From NCBI GenBank assembly GCA_947462335.1, contig OX381704.1:47310942-47374941 (forward strand): a DNA stretch of 64,000 nt, read 5' to 3'. The position numbers were made by a program, and so were the translations under genes. Origin of the DNA: Harmothoe impar (taxonomy: Eukaryota > Annelida > Polychaeta > Phyllodocida > Polynoidae). Shown one piece after another: positions 1-11,250 of this stretch. Positions within the stretch are counted from its first letter, which is position 1, and the number at the start of each line of letters is the position of its first letter. The notes beneath the pieces are model-generated. The model made no database searches, was not told the origin of the DNA, and worked only from the letters and a program-made list of their open reading frames with translations.

Positions 1-60
1 GAGACAGGGTTGCCACCACCACTTCACCGTATATATTATACATTGATTAGGTGTTAGCAA

Positions 61-89
61 CTTGGACCAAGGCGTCCTCAGGATGCAAC
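61..89 (+). repeat. 29-bp direct repeat, copy 1
   Basis: CTTGGACCAAGGCGTCC starts here and recurs at 1698 with one substitution over about 29 bp. The copies are about 1.64 kb apart in the same orientation. No longer homology was noticed around them, so they could be ends of an element or remnants of a dispersed repeat. Confidence 0.6.
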
Positions 90-148
90 ACTGTGATCCC
101 GTTTGTTGAACTAATAAAGCCAAACTTAATGCTGTTCTCTCCTTGCAG

Positions 149-253
149 ATCCCAATGTCATGGCAGAGGACTCATCCCTACCTACTGTCTTGGCAGTGAC
201 GGTTGGCCCAATTGGCCTGGCCATCATAATCATTGCCTGCGTTATCTGCGTCA
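149..253 (+). CDS. Alk: ALK exon: transmembrane segment
   Basis: The acceptor is CCTTGCAG ending at 148 and the donor GTGAGT starts at 254. The exon needs one base from the missing upstream exon to complete its first codon. It encodes a short extracellular stalk (PNVMAEDSS), then a single hydrophobic helix of about 24 residues (LPTVLAVTVGPIGLAIIIIACVICV). This is the type I membrane anchor between the extracellular part and the kinase. It ends one base into a codon (phase 1), matching the two bases at the start of the next exon. Confidence 0.9.
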
Positions 254-501
254 GTGAGTATATATCTTGCACGGGGTCAATTCAACATCCTCCTAAAACA
301 GTAACATATTGTAAGCTGAACAATACTGAAAGGCATATTGCAGGGTACCGGACAGGAAATATGAAGATCGGTATATATAATTGTAGGTGGGATTTCGTTG
401 TTTTTTCCAAGTCAAAATGAAATCCTGTATCTATGCATACCATCCTCAAATTTTCCCGGAGAATATTGGCAATAACAGAAGGTTAACTTTCCTATTTGCA
501 G

Positions 502-700
502 ATGTAAGTCGTAACAAGAGAGCACCTCCACCTGGCATGGGCCTGCTGACACGAGCTGACTACCAGCTGGACCAGCTGCGGTCCCAGGTGGGCGGACCGA
601 GTATCCTCAGTGAGTACAACCCCAACTACGACTTTGGGGGCACTAAGTGCACACTCCAGGACCTCCAGGAGGTACCACGCTGCCGCCTCACCCTCGTCAG
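502..700 (+). CDS. Alk: ALK exon: juxtamembrane region with NPNY motif
   Basis: The acceptor is TATTTGCAG ending at 501 and the donor GTAAGA starts at 701. After a basic stop-transfer run (SRNKR), the exon encodes the ALK-type juxtamembrane segment with YQLDQL, EYNPNYDFGG and DLQEVPRCRLTLV. NPNY lies at 618-629; in vertebrate ALK the matching site recruits PTB-domain adaptors such as IRS1 when phosphorylated. The last two bases join the next exon to make the Arg before the glycine loop. A second donor-like GTGAGT lies inside the exon at 610; using it would shift the frame and lose NPNY, so 701 is preferred. Confidence 0.95.
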
Positions 701-733
701 GTAAGAGATACACCTTATTCTACTCAGCAAATA

Positions 734-980
734 TTAACCCTTTATGAGCAGCGTAGTAGTTGAATGATCTTTATAGTCATGATGCATGAATGAAGCCGCC
801 TTGGCGAGCTACTCACCAATGCTGCATTCAAAAACCATGCCGACCAGACGGGGTTGGTGCACTTCCCTGAATGCAGCCCTGGTAGACCCGCCAACGCTGC
901 AGGGCTGAGTATACCTATCCCGACTCCACTCCGACTGTTGCTGGAGGGGTAGCAAGATCTGCGCCTCTAAGGCACTATAC
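734..980 (+). repeat. TTAACCCTTT-ended dispersed repeat with fragment of the 85-bp TTAA element
   Basis: TTAACCCTTTATGAGC at 734 resembles the end at 54089 and is followed by ATGATGCATGAATGAAGCC and TTGGCGAGC, also present near 54140-54200 in another order. From about 897, a degraded minus-strand copy of the 85-bp TTAA element follows (GGGCTGAGTA..., CCCGACT...). The right boundary is unclear. Confidence 0.45.
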
Positions 981-1697
981 AACTCATATACCGTTACCTG
1001 TCAGCACTTCCAACAGTAACCTGCACCTGAATCTACTATCTAGGTTAATAGCTCTCCAATCACATGTGAAGTATATTAAAGTAGGTCTATGCATTACATA
1101 GGCCTACTACATAGGCCCTATTATGGTCAGCAAGTGTTATGATTTTGTTGATGCACTTGGCATCCACGATACTCCAGAAAGCAGATGGATTATGAAGGTC
1201 GCTTTGAGATCGTTGCTCCATTTCTTCAACAATAGTTTCTCTGTTATTATCATCAGATGTTGACACCAAAATTAGCGCCACATATCATTTAAACTGATCA
1301 TGTTGAGTACTTTCAGCTTCTTCCCTGATCTCAGCATTCTACTTTAATCTTGCCAGAAGATTGATAGGGTTATTGTAAAATGCTCCTTAGCTTTAACTTG
1401 AGTTAAGTTTGAGTAAGGCTATGTGATACCTTAAGCATTAAAATGCATTAAAATAGGAATGACATAAATGGGGAATTCCCTATGCCTCTATTTGTCCACG
1501 GTTCCCCCCCCCCTCAAACTACACTCACACTGGACAGGTTGCTAACATTAAGTAACTGATTGAGACTTGACTAATCACACTTATAAATCTATATAAAATT
1601 GTTATTTTTAGTCGAATGAATAATTAACTATTCATTATTTTACATTGATATATGCCTTTACGTCAAACTTGGAATATGTGGTCTTGTATTCTGACAA

Positions 1698-1726
1698 CTT
1701 GGACCAAGGCGTCCCCAGGATGCAAT
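1698..1726 (+). repeat. 29-bp direct repeat, copy 2
   Basis: Second copy of the sequence at 61-89; differs by TCCC for TCCT in the middle. Lies in ALK intron 2. Confidence 0.6.
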
Positions 1727-2126
1727 TAAACTGACGAAAATTTAATTGGCTTTGGGTTATCCCCGTGAGATCACAAATATGATGATAAATAGGGTGAACA
1801 ATTGTGACAAAGGGTTATGACGGTATGCACTAGTCAAATTAATTCTCTTAAAGAATAGTTTTGACATTATATTTAGACTCTATCTGTCAAAGAGATAGAG
1901 ATACACTGAGATCGCCGGAAGTGGGCAACGGAAACGGAAAACGGACGTTGATTTGTGGTGCGAGTTTGACATTGTTTTAGAAGTATTTACGTTCATAAAT
2001 GCAATCGAATTCAATTACTCTTTAATACAATGAATGTACATGGGATAACATCGTTTGATTTATATTTGACATTATACCACAGCGGGCACGGAGAACAAAG
2101 CATTTCACACCTCTTGTATACTGCAT

Positions 2127-2415
2127 GCCCGGGGGGCACGGGGGGGCACTTAGTATATTTTGCAAACACATGTGTCCGGCTGGCAAGAGTACTTTTTCAA
2201 CAACATTTTCCTAAGCAAGGGTCCACTTTTGAAAAGAAAGTCCCTAAACAAGGGTCAATTTTGACCAAAATCCCTCTGAATCTACACTATTTTCACCAAA
2301 ATCTCCGCTCATTTTCAAAATACCACTATGAAAAGGTCCATTTTTACCTAAATCTCCCTAAGCAAGAGTTCATTTTCTCCCAAAGCTCTCTAAGCAGAGA
2401 ATCGTTTTTTCCATA
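2127..2415 (-). mobile_element. Partial copy of the CCCGGGGGG-ended element
   Basis: The sequence CCCGGGGGGCAC, then CACTTAGTATATTTTG and ACACATGTGTCCGGCTGG matches the reverse complement of the right end of the complete element at 48116-48631. Internal short repeats (AAGCAAGGGTCCACTTTTGA and relatives) match its internal tandem units. No far terminus is seen; the copy is truncated. The 128-codon ORF across it is only a product of the repeat. Confidence 0.6.
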
Positions 2416-2789
2416 ATCTCCATAGGAACTGGAGGTACTAGTGGATGTACGTGTGTGGGGGGGGGGGCGGAGGAATACGTTTATCCATATACGTTAAGGC
2501 CTACATGTACTAAAGGTACAATAGAGCTGGCACGATGTCACATTGCTCCTGGGTTGCTGGAAGTATGAGGGTGTTCTATCACCCACAGGTGGCAATGGTA
2601 AAGGTCTGTGACATAGTCATGGGGTACTGCCACACGTCACTGTCATCGTCAGGCCACCTTTTTACGACACCCCGCCGGCAGAGCTGCCGTGTAACCATAG
2701 CAACAATCCACACTGTTTTTATGGGTTTACAATTAAAGAAAATAGGAATAAAAACGCGTTTCCTGAAAAATGAGGAGGATTATACTACC

Positions 2790-2900
2790 CAGGCCCAAAA
2801 AAAGGTGTGTTTCAGGCAACATGGTCTACATTCTAGGGCAGGTAGTAGGATTTTTTCTTTCTTAATTTCTTTTTACCTTGAAAGTAACAGAAATGAGTCA
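2790..2900 (+). mobile_element. Harbinger-like MITE fragment (left end)
   Basis: GGCCCAAAAAAAGGTGTG and TTTCAGGCAACATGG match the left terminus of the complete MITEs at 19950 and 50276. A right-end-like sequence (GGGTTTCCTGAAACAG, then GGCATTA) lies at about 3613-3647, so the two may bound one degraded 0.85-kb copy. Confidence 0.45.
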
Positions 2901-5279
2901 CGGATTGCAACATCAACTCGCAACTCCTTGGAATGATTTATCAATTCTGTGGTAACTAAAAATATCAAGATATTCGTCTTAAAGGGTCATTTCCTGAAGT
3001 CAGACTATCATTTAGGCTACTGGGGGCAGTGGAATCTTGTTGCTCTAGACCCAAAATATTAAACAATTAAGAAATGATACTTAAAATCCTTTTTTAATTA
3101 AAAAAAAACGAGAATATGAATAGTTGGCCACGAAATGGTTTCCAGCAACATCGTCCTATAGAGACTAGACAGGCAGGTTGGATCTTTAATTTCTTTTTTC
3201 TTTTTTGCTCTCTTCCCCCTCCCCCGGCAGGCTTGTTGGGTGATCAATACCTGTCCGACTTCTCAACCTTAAAAACTGACATTATAGCAAAAAATGAAAA
3301 AACTTGTGGTGGATAAAAATATGATAGAAAAATATTTAAGAATTATTCCAAAAGGATAGGGTCCAGACCCCCAGGATTACTCCCCATCTAGATATTTCCT
3401 TGCCTGATGTAGGCCTATAGAATATTATGGTACCGGGTAATCAATTTTAGGGAGGCGGGGGGAGATTATTTCACCATTTTGCTCTAAAATGCTTAATGAT
3501 TGTCCGATTTACAAACTGTATAAACTGGCAAGTGGCAAATAAATAAATAAATAAATATTCCCGACATCTTGAATCAAATGCTAGGGTCGGCCGTTTTTTT
3601 TAACTATAAGGTCGGGTTTCCTGAAACAGACCATTTCTGGCATTATAGACTTACATGCATTACCTATGTACAGTGTATTCAAAGATTATATCTCAAAGAA
3701 AAATGCCACACTTTGTCTCCACGTCTGTATGTTATGATATGCTATATGTCCACTTCAGAAACCTATCACTGGAGCAGTGTACCCAAAATTAACAAGAATT
3801 CCTTTAGACGTAACGTATTTATGGAATTTATAACGATAAAAAGTTACAATCTCAAACTCCTCAACCTTAAACCTTGAGAGATTGTGGCAGTTAAAAACAA
3901 TGATGGCATTGGGAGAGGTCTCATCGATCTGTTAATATTTTGACTGCACCAACAACGAAATGGGTATCAATTCACAAATTGCCATTCTTTTCTTCAACAA
4001 TGTCATTAGTGGATTGGATGGGTGTCAGGTCATCCTCTTTGTTTGACGAATCTTTATGTCCATCGTAGACTGTGTTCGACAGATAAATCGGCTAAAAGTT
4101 CATTAGAATTGTTTACTGCCAATGGTTATCTTACTCAGCTTTGCCTCAGCAGAAACTCAGTATTCGAGTGTTCCGTTGTATATCATTATTTCATTAAAAA
4201 AAGTATTCTACACATAGATAAGAACTATTTACTCTGTCCAGCTATGTAATTTTATTTCGATTACTTAAAATGCCATTATATACCACAGAGGGTGGGAGCG
4301 GGGCTGTCAGGTATACTGCTCGTCTTTTTTACAGCAATGTGGTTGCCGTGTTCACTATAAAATAAAGTGCCATTCTATAGGCCCCCCTATAGCAAGAAAC
4401 TGTGTGAAAATGTCATCAGAGTGCCATATAAAAAAAAGTATCATATCTGATACATTGTGGATCGACCGTTTCACTGTCTTTTTTCCGTCAAACATATTTA
4501 GTTACTTTACATATGGGCCAAGCCTGCTGAAATGTGACATTACATTGGCATGGCATGAATCCAGCACATGAAGTGCTTTAGTGTCTTTATAAAGTAAAAT
4601 ACTGAAGGTTGGGGCTATGATGTATGTTAATTTCAGGCAACTATACACTTACCATGCCATAGAGATGAACCTTAATTTAAGATCACTAACCGTTCTACAA
4701 GCAGCCCCTCCATCATATATGGGGTTGTAACATGAACAATGATATCTCAGTCATGTGTATTGGTGAATGGTGAATGCACATGTTAAGAGTATGCACTTAA
4801 ACCCTCATCTCATCTATAAATGCCACGAGTGCCGATCATCGCTCAGCCCCGACTGTTACTGGAGAGACATTAAGTGTTTCGCCATTTAAGATTATGCATT
4901 TAAGATCAGGCATTCAAGATTAGGCAGAGAATATTATGTCCGCACACCTATGTGAGCAATATACCTGCATAAAATGTAGGACTACCTAGATGGCAAATTG
5001 ACCCTGTGTATACAGGCACATGTAGGCAAAGGGGAGGAGTGGGGGTAAGAGGAAGGAGTGGGGGTAAGAGGAAGGAGTGAGTAGACGGGGACTGGTAAGC
5101 TGGGTTTTGGCCCCGTTGAGTTGGTGTTACATCGCACCAACACCCCACCAACACACCGTCTGTCAACAATGACCTCTGTCTACCACAGATTAACCTCCCT
5201 AAACATTAGAGCCATAAAGATTAAGATATAGACCATCTCCTCTCCAGCTCTCTGGTAGAAAATATAGTGTGGGAGTAGT

Positions 5280-5575
5280 CAGTTTTTAACAAGGGGAGGG
5301 GGGTAAAAGATTTTAAGCCCTTTTCCAGGGGTTGTGTAAAAAATGTCAACTCTTGTTCAGGGGTGGAGGGGGGAGGGGAATTTTACCTATTTTCAGTGAA
5401 AACCCCTGATGTCATTACACTTAAAAGGGTGTGCCCGACTTTAGGGGGGGGAGAAACATTCTTTTTACCCTTCTAAAAAATGTTGGTCCCTCTTGATACT
5501 GAAAATTGGTGGCCTGTTTGCCCTTAAGTCCACCAACCCAACCCCTATAGTTAAATAATGGCTAGTCCCTTTCAG
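5280..5575 (+). repeat. Degraded G-rich dispersed repeat
   Basis: Contains GGGGGGTAAAAGATTTTAAG and, near its end, ACCCCTATAGTTAAATAATG. A similar order (AAAGATTTTGTGC, then ACCCCTGTTGTTAAATAATG) occurs at 53510-53735. The copies are diverged; termini are not defined. Confidence 0.4.
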
Positions 5576-6366
5576 AGGGAGTATGTGATGTGCTCACTGA
5601 ATCTGCTACAGACCTTTGGACCTTACAGACTTTATAATCATTTAGCCCATTAAACTCAGATTACAATCTTCTGCGGCCACATCGTTGAGGAGGGACAGGG
5701 GGGAACGAGTTGTGGTGTAAGGATGGGGGGGTTGACATGAGATCTGGTACTTGGCTGACAAGTCTGTCCCTCTATAAAGGCAGACTTGAGCAAGTCTAAG
5801 GTACATGCATTGCCCGGTGAGTGAAGGTAGGGGGAGGGTGGGTAGGGGGGCCTAGATACTGTCACCTAGAATGCATTCGGTACATCTCCTATTTCGTCGT
5901 TATCTAGAAAACCGTCCAAATATCACATTTTAATTAGATTGAGGCTATTTTTGAGGCTTCATCGCTAATAATACCATTAGCTGTGCAGCACATTGTTCAG
6001 CTTCGACGGGGTGGTTTAGTTAGCCCATGTGTACCTAGAGAGACTTTTATTCCTAACGTGAAATGTGTCATCTTACTTCATTCCCACCTGTCATCCATTA
6101 CTTTACTTCTACCTCTCAACACTCCATGTCATCCATGCGTCATCGGCTTGGGGCTTGACTAAACACTATGCAACCTATTATATATCACACAGGTCTACAG
6201 GTCTGGCAGTGATTAATCTAAAACTAATAGAGTGTGGGGTACATGATTTAAAATAGGGTCCAGACTAATTATCACCACAGTAACATAGGATGATATTGGC
6301 ATTAGATAATAAGTGCGTGCTCGACCTGTTGGCCTTGGGTGCCTGTGGCGTATTGACGTTGTCATT

Positions 6367-6405
6367 AGAGACTAACAGCTGGAGCTCCACTACGCGATTT
6401 TCTCC
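6367..6405 (+). mobile_element. Terminal fragment of the AGCTGGGGCTCC MITE
   Basis: ACAGCTGGAGCTCCACTA and CGCGATTTT match the terminal inverted repeat of the complete elements at 29719-30145 and 48706-48885. No partner end nearby. Confidence 0.45.
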
Positions 6406-6545
6406 TCCGTGTAATCGGCTTTACTCAAGTACATCTTACACGAATATCTGCCTTGAATCTATACCTGGGGTATATCACTATAAATATCATGTAGAGGAAA
6501 GGTCATAAAACCGATTCACGAGGACTCCCTGACATAGAGTATTCT

Positions 6546-6584
6546 ATAGATGCTGCCACTAATACTATTAGTGGCAGCATCTAT
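6546..6584. repeat. 39-bp near-perfect palindrome
   Basis: TAGATGCTGCCACTAATA at 6547-6564 is followed, after a single C, by its exact reverse complement at 6566-6583; one more flanking A/T pair extends the arms to 19 bp. Such structures extrude easily as cruciforms; transcribed, they form a hairpin with almost no loop. Confidence 0.85.
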
Positions 6585-6653
6585 TAGTAATAGCCCTATA
6601 TTAAGGGTCGCATACTGCTTTAGTGCTATAGGGCTCAGGCGGGATGCTGTGCA

Positions 6654-6698
6654 ACACCAGGGGGCACCACTAAATTGGTAGGTGGTGCCCCCTGGTGT
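6654..6698. repeat. 17-bp stem hairpin with 11-nt loop
   Basis: ACACCAGGGGGCACCAC (6654-6670) pairs perfectly with GTGGTGCCCCCTGGTGT (6682-6698) around TAAATTGGTAG. It lies 70 bp after the 39-bp palindrome in the same intron. The stem is too short for a typical animal pre-miRNA. Confidence 0.85.
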
Positions 6699-7333
6699 GA
6701 AAGCTTGTTGCCTGTAGCTTGTTCCTGCTGCTTGTTTTGAGGGGACACACACAAAGGAGTTGTGCACCTAAACCAGTGACATCATCACTATGTGTAGTCC
6801 CCTAATAGGTGCGATATCTCGCGCTACTCTAAGCATGGTGGCACCAGTAGGGATGCCGACTAACTCCTATACTCTTGGTCGTCATGATGCATGAACGCAT
6901 ACCCGGCGCGATAGCTACCAAAGACCATAATACATTAATGCACTATGCGGCCTTTTACGGGTTAGATATAGTAAAACACGGTGTTTGGAGGACATTGTAA
7001 GTAAGCAGATACTATCTGATACTAACAGATAACCCTCTCATCTTCTTGCCTCTCTACTGTGAGTCGCTTGGGGCTGTAAACCAAATATCTCATTAAATTT
7101 AGTAGGAACGCATACAATTGCCTACATTCTATGAACACACAAGCAAGACTATATTGAGTGGCTCAGGGTTAATTTAGTAATCTAAGTGAATTATACACGC
7201 AATATACATACAAAAACACTCTGTCAGTAAGAAAATATAGAAATATAGCAGAGCCATACTCCGTGCCGGTATATATGTCTTTAAATGCTCATGATATTGG
7301 TGCAGATACTATGGATGCTGGGGTATAAAGCTC

Positions 7334-7370
7334 ATTAGAGACCATTGATACTGCCTCAATGGTCTCTAAT
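7334..7370. repeat. 15-bp stem hairpin
   Basis: ATTAGAGACCATTGA (7334-7348) pairs exactly with TCAATGGTCTCTAAT (7356-7370) around a 7-nt loop TACTGCC. In ALK intron 2, no gene nearby. Confidence 0.85.
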
Positions 7371-8532
7371 GGTCCCAAATAAGGCCACATGTGACTCTTC
7401 TATCAATGTTATTTCCTTATCTACCGGAAATTAAGTTTGAGATTAATAACTTCTGAAAATCCTTAAAAGAGATCTATCATAGAGCTTGAAGACTTACTCC
7501 CACTGTGGCGACTCGAGGGACGAGATGTATATTCGTTGTTCGATGCCCCCAATACAATACCCTTGGGTATCAGACACGGGGAAGTCGGTAACAAAGAAGG
7601 CAGTATGTCGAGATGTAAGAATGGAGCTCCTATCTGCTTGTCTGTTGGGAGACGTCTGTGAGTTCTAGAGTTGTGCGATAAGGGCATTTGGACCAGTACA
7701 GCATCAGACTACTCAATCATTAATGTAAGGCAGAGCGTACATCTGCGTCGAGAAACCCTCGTTGGACGTCACTTTATTCGCTGAGGTTCCTATGTTTTTT
7801 TACCATGGGTGGGGCATTATACCCCCGCCCAAGCCCACATTACCCTCTATGGTATTCTCTCGTGCCAAGGAAACTCTCCATGTTACAGTATGGTTGTTTC
7901 TGACAATAGCCAATCATTCCTTGATAATGCCCTTCCCTCTTAATTGCTGTGATAACTAATTGAAGCCTTTCCATTAATTATTGAACTGGATGACAATTAT
8001 CCAGATATGTATGTTAGCTCTACATATAACACGAGTGCGCTGTATTTTACAGAATGTATTATTAGGTATACTAGAGTCCCTAGTACAGTATCTATCATTT
8101 TAATTTAGGGTAGGGACTCGGCTTATTTGTACTTATTTATTAAGCTGGTAAGTTAAGGCCTTTAATGCGCGTTTCTACTGTCCATGGGGATCAACTAGAG
8201 TTCCGGTTTCCAGACACATTTCCTTAGCAGAGCTTCTCTCGGTGTGCTACGATTGGATATCGAGGGATATTAAATGGGCCACGATATGGCTAACAGGTGT
8301 TAGCGCCGTTTCCGGAAACAGGGACATGGGTTAAGACCTTGAGAATGAGTGCAAATAAACCATATTGGAGGTAAACAGAATTAAGCTACATCATCAGTTA
8401 GTCTGTTACACAGAATATAATACATAGACATACGTGGCTCAACATGCGAGAAGGTAACTTGTTTTAGTACTCGTATAGGGTATTTTTTAATGGAAAATGC
8501 AGACGTTTCTGAGAATTATTAGTTTGTGGTCC

Positions 8533-8745
8533 TAACATTCTATAGGCTTATTTGGAATGTAATTGGAACATTTTCTACGGGAAAATGGCAAACCTTCTGG
8601 TTGCCATGGAAACCAATCTATATTTTCGAGAACATTTTAGTCCTAAGTCTTAGAAATTCCATCAGTAACTCAAAACTGAAACAGAGGTTGAAAAATTCCC
8701 ATTAAAACCAAATCTACATTGGATATTCACACTTTTTTTGTGATT
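8533..8745 (+). repeat. Old dispersed repeat, copy 1
   Basis: Shares ordered blocks with 16577-16770: TAACATTCTATA, TTTGGAATG, TTGCCATGGAAACC (TTGGCATGGAAACC in the other), AGTAACTCAAAA, and AAACCAAATCTA. Diverged, with small indels, same orientation. Confidence 0.55.
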
Positions 8746-9290
8746 ATTTTAGTAAATCGTTTTTTCCCCATCATTTTAGTAGTTATGGGATACGGTGCAT
8801 TTTACCATGTTATTTACCATTTTTAGTTTGTAATAACCCATGTTCAAGATATCATTCCCACATAACTACCAGGAATATATGAGCTTATGATATCTCGTTT
8901 TAAATATCTTGACACAATCTTAAGTCATCGATCCCCCCCCCCCTTAGTACCTCTTTTCACGTGCCCGGTCACAGTCACTGTTAGCAGTAAATGTAACTTA
9001 GCAGTAGAATCTACTGTAATGTGATTGTATTATCCTATTTCTTCTTAGTTTTCCCTTCTTCAAATAATTTCTGGTTAGTTTCTTCTACTTCCCTCTGAAT
9101 GTTAGCTAGATTGGTCCATACAAAAGTCATGACTCTTTAGATTGTCTGGTTCGCAATTGAGCGCTTATACAGACCCAATGACAAGCCACTGTGGATGCAG
9201 ACGATGCTACATAATTTATTATAAATGTATGTATTTCCTTCACGGTGGTGACTGATGTTTTCATAACTGCCTTAACCCCCCAATGCGCTT

Positions 9291-9365
9291 AAAAATAGGG
9301 CTGAGTACCTGTCCTGGCTTCATTCCAACTGTCGTTAAAGGGATACCGAGATCTGGGCCTCTATT
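9291..9365 (-). repeat. Degraded copy of the 85-bp TTAA element
   Basis: Contains AGGGCTGAGTACCTGTCC, an AACTGTCG block and GATACCGAGATCTGGGCC, matching the element at 20480-20564 with several changes. It abuts an inverted repeat beginning TATTCCGCATTAGC. Confidence 0.5.
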
Positions 9366-9529
9366 CCGCATTAGCGAGATACAGTGGCTCCACCTTGTAG
9401 ACCACTGGTACCAATCATAACCCTTTGCTCTGCAAGGACCGGCTCAGCCAAATCTCGTGTCCGAGATTAGGATACAAACAGAGTGCAAGTACTAGGTTGG
9501 TTGTAGGTAAATATTTCATATGTCATCTG

Positions 9530-9600
9530 TCCAGGATAGGGTAGTGGTTAGCATATTGGACTCATGATGCTGGGAGCCCAAGTTCAAATCCCTTCCACCA
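9530..9600 (+). repeat. tRNA-like repeat (SINE head or tRNA pseudogene)
   Basis: Shows a pol III A-box-like TAGTGGTTAG at 9542-9551 and a B-box-like GTTCAAATCC at 9582-9591, about 30 bp apart, with CTCATGA in the anticodon-loop place. The acceptor stem does not pair well, so it is not a functional tRNA. Related copies lie at 9700, 41261 and 42265. Confidence 0.6.
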
Positions 9601-9699
9601 TATAAGTGTATATATTTCTATATTTTCATTAGTATTGTGAATTAATGTATTCTGTTTCCAAAATGGCTTTACTTATGAATTTGATTAATACGCATTGCA

Positions 9700-9770
9700 T
9701 GGAAGAGAATTGAACTCATGTACTCTGCATCATGAGCCCACAGTGCTTACCACTTCCCTATTCTGGACCA
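9700..9770 (-). repeat. tRNA-like repeat, inverted partner
   Basis: On the minus strand: CCAGAATAGGGAAGTGGTAA, GGGCTCATGATGC and GAGTTCAATTCTC. It is the same family as 9530-9600 in the opposite orientation, 100 bp away. Confidence 0.6.
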
Positions 9771-10613
9771 GCTGATATGAGCATTGCCCAGTTACAACAC
9801 ATGCACAATATCTGCACCCTGCTTGCCCCTAATCTGGAACACAAGATCTGGTGGCGCTGGTTGTTGGAGAACAGTGGGTATACAGAGGGGTACCATTGCA
9901 AATGGCGCTGTACACTGGTCATCTTGCTAATGCGGAATAAGGCTCCCTTCACTGTATTTCGCGTACAGGATTGGTACTCATCCTAGAGCGATGATTCTGG
10001 TTTCTCCGTATGGGCGGCCATGTTAGTTCTGAGCTTGCAATCTATCGTGAGACTTAGGCAGTGACCACACTCACACACACCATAGCTTCCGGGGAACAAG
10101 CTGCAATACGAGAGCAGAACCAAAGTCTCACGAGATTGCTTGTGTCAGTGTACACAGAGTGGTCGCGGGAACAAGTCCGATTCCGGTAAAGCCCTATAAC
10201 TACTACGTAGTTGAACCGATGAAAGGTCTCCTTGGGGCTAAGCACCATAATCCAAGATAATGAAGTTGTTAAAGTGGCCCTGTAAAAGTGCTAATATACT
10301 CTGCCACTTGGCGGATATTGGTAAGGTCATGGTGGTATAACAATAGGCTGGCGCTGTTGTGTTAGATGCAAGCTTCGTGCCTTGGCTTAGCTGTTATGAT
10401 TAATCTCTTTGTACTCCGTACATGTATTTTACGTTATACATACGGGTGATGAATGATAATTTAGAGGTTTTGTGGCGTGAGAGTATACCCGGTACATTTT
10501 ATCTGGTATATTCTGAGCCCAATGATTGGAGCGTGCTGATCTAACCCAGAGATAACCCTGCCACTGCCTGGCCCATGTTAATAGTGCATATGAAAAGGGA
10601 AAAAAGTTCAGGC

Positions 10614-10790
10614 TACTTTTTCCCTCACTCCCCTATTCCCTATTCCCATACTGCCCTATTCCCCAGTCCCCTACTACCCTATTCCCCAGTCCACTAATCC
10701 CTTATCCTCAACCCCCCCTTCCAGTCCCCTATTATTCTATACACTTATTCCTCCACTCCCATATTCCCCCACTCCCCTTTATCCACTGTG
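10614..10790 (+). repeat. C-rich degenerate repeat (CCCTATTCCCC)
   Basis: Imperfect reiterations of CCCTATTCCCCAGTC over about 175 bp, strongly pyrimidine-biased on this strand. Directly followed by the 64-bp tandem repeat. Confidence 0.7.
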
Positions 10791-11250
10791 TAAGTAGTAT
10801 AATGAAATGCACTACGTGTCAGGGGCACCTCACAGTGATGAGACAAACATAATGTAAGTAGTACTATGAAAAGGTACATAGTGTCAGGGGCACCTCATAG
10901 TGTAAAGGCAAACATGTAGAAGTAGTATATGAAAAGGTACTTAGAGTCAGGGGCACCTCTTAGTGAATACTAGTAGACAAATATGTGAAATTAGTATATG
11001 AAAAGGTAGTTAGTGTTAGGGGCACCTCATAGTGAATAGACAAACATAGGGAAGTAGTAGGCCTACATGAAAAGGTACTTAGTGTCAGGGGCACCTCATA
11101 GTTAACAGACAAACGTGTGGAAGTAGTACATGAAAAGGTATCAAGTGTTAGTCACCTCATCGTCAAAAATTAGTGTAATTAGTATATGAATATATATTAC
11201 ATGTCAGGGGCACCTAATAGTGAATAGGCAAACATTGTGTAAGTAGTTTG
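10791..11250 (+). repeat. Tandem repeat of about 64 bp, seven units
   Basis: Units begin near 10791, 10854, 10916, 10985, 11049, 11117 and 11170. Each carries AGTAGTATATGAAAAGGTA, then GTCAGGGGCACCTCATAGTG and GACAAACAT. Unit length varies from about 53 to 69 bp with indels, so it is an old minisatellite. Confidence 0.85.

Larger units (their letters stand above)
9360..9943. repeat. Inverted-repeat block enclosing two tRNA-like repeats
   Basis: TATTCCGCATTAGCGAGAT near 9362 is mirrored by ATCTTGCTAATGCGGAATA near 9921-9941. Inside, two tRNA-like units (9530-9600 plus, 9700-9770 minus) face each other, so the structure is nested and roughly symmetrical. It may be one composite element of about 580 bp. 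Confidence 0.55.

Noticed and set aside
2030..2416. 128-codon plus-strand ORF
   Set aside because: It lies over a truncated repeat element with internal tandem units; no protein family resemblance.
6654..6698. Pre-miRNA
   Set aside because: The 17-bp perfect stem is shorter than animal pre-miRNAs and lacks the usual bulges and length.
9530..9600. Functional tRNA-Met gene
   Set aside because: A and B boxes and a CAT triplet are present, but the acceptor and anticodon stems do not pair; repeated relatives point to a SINE.
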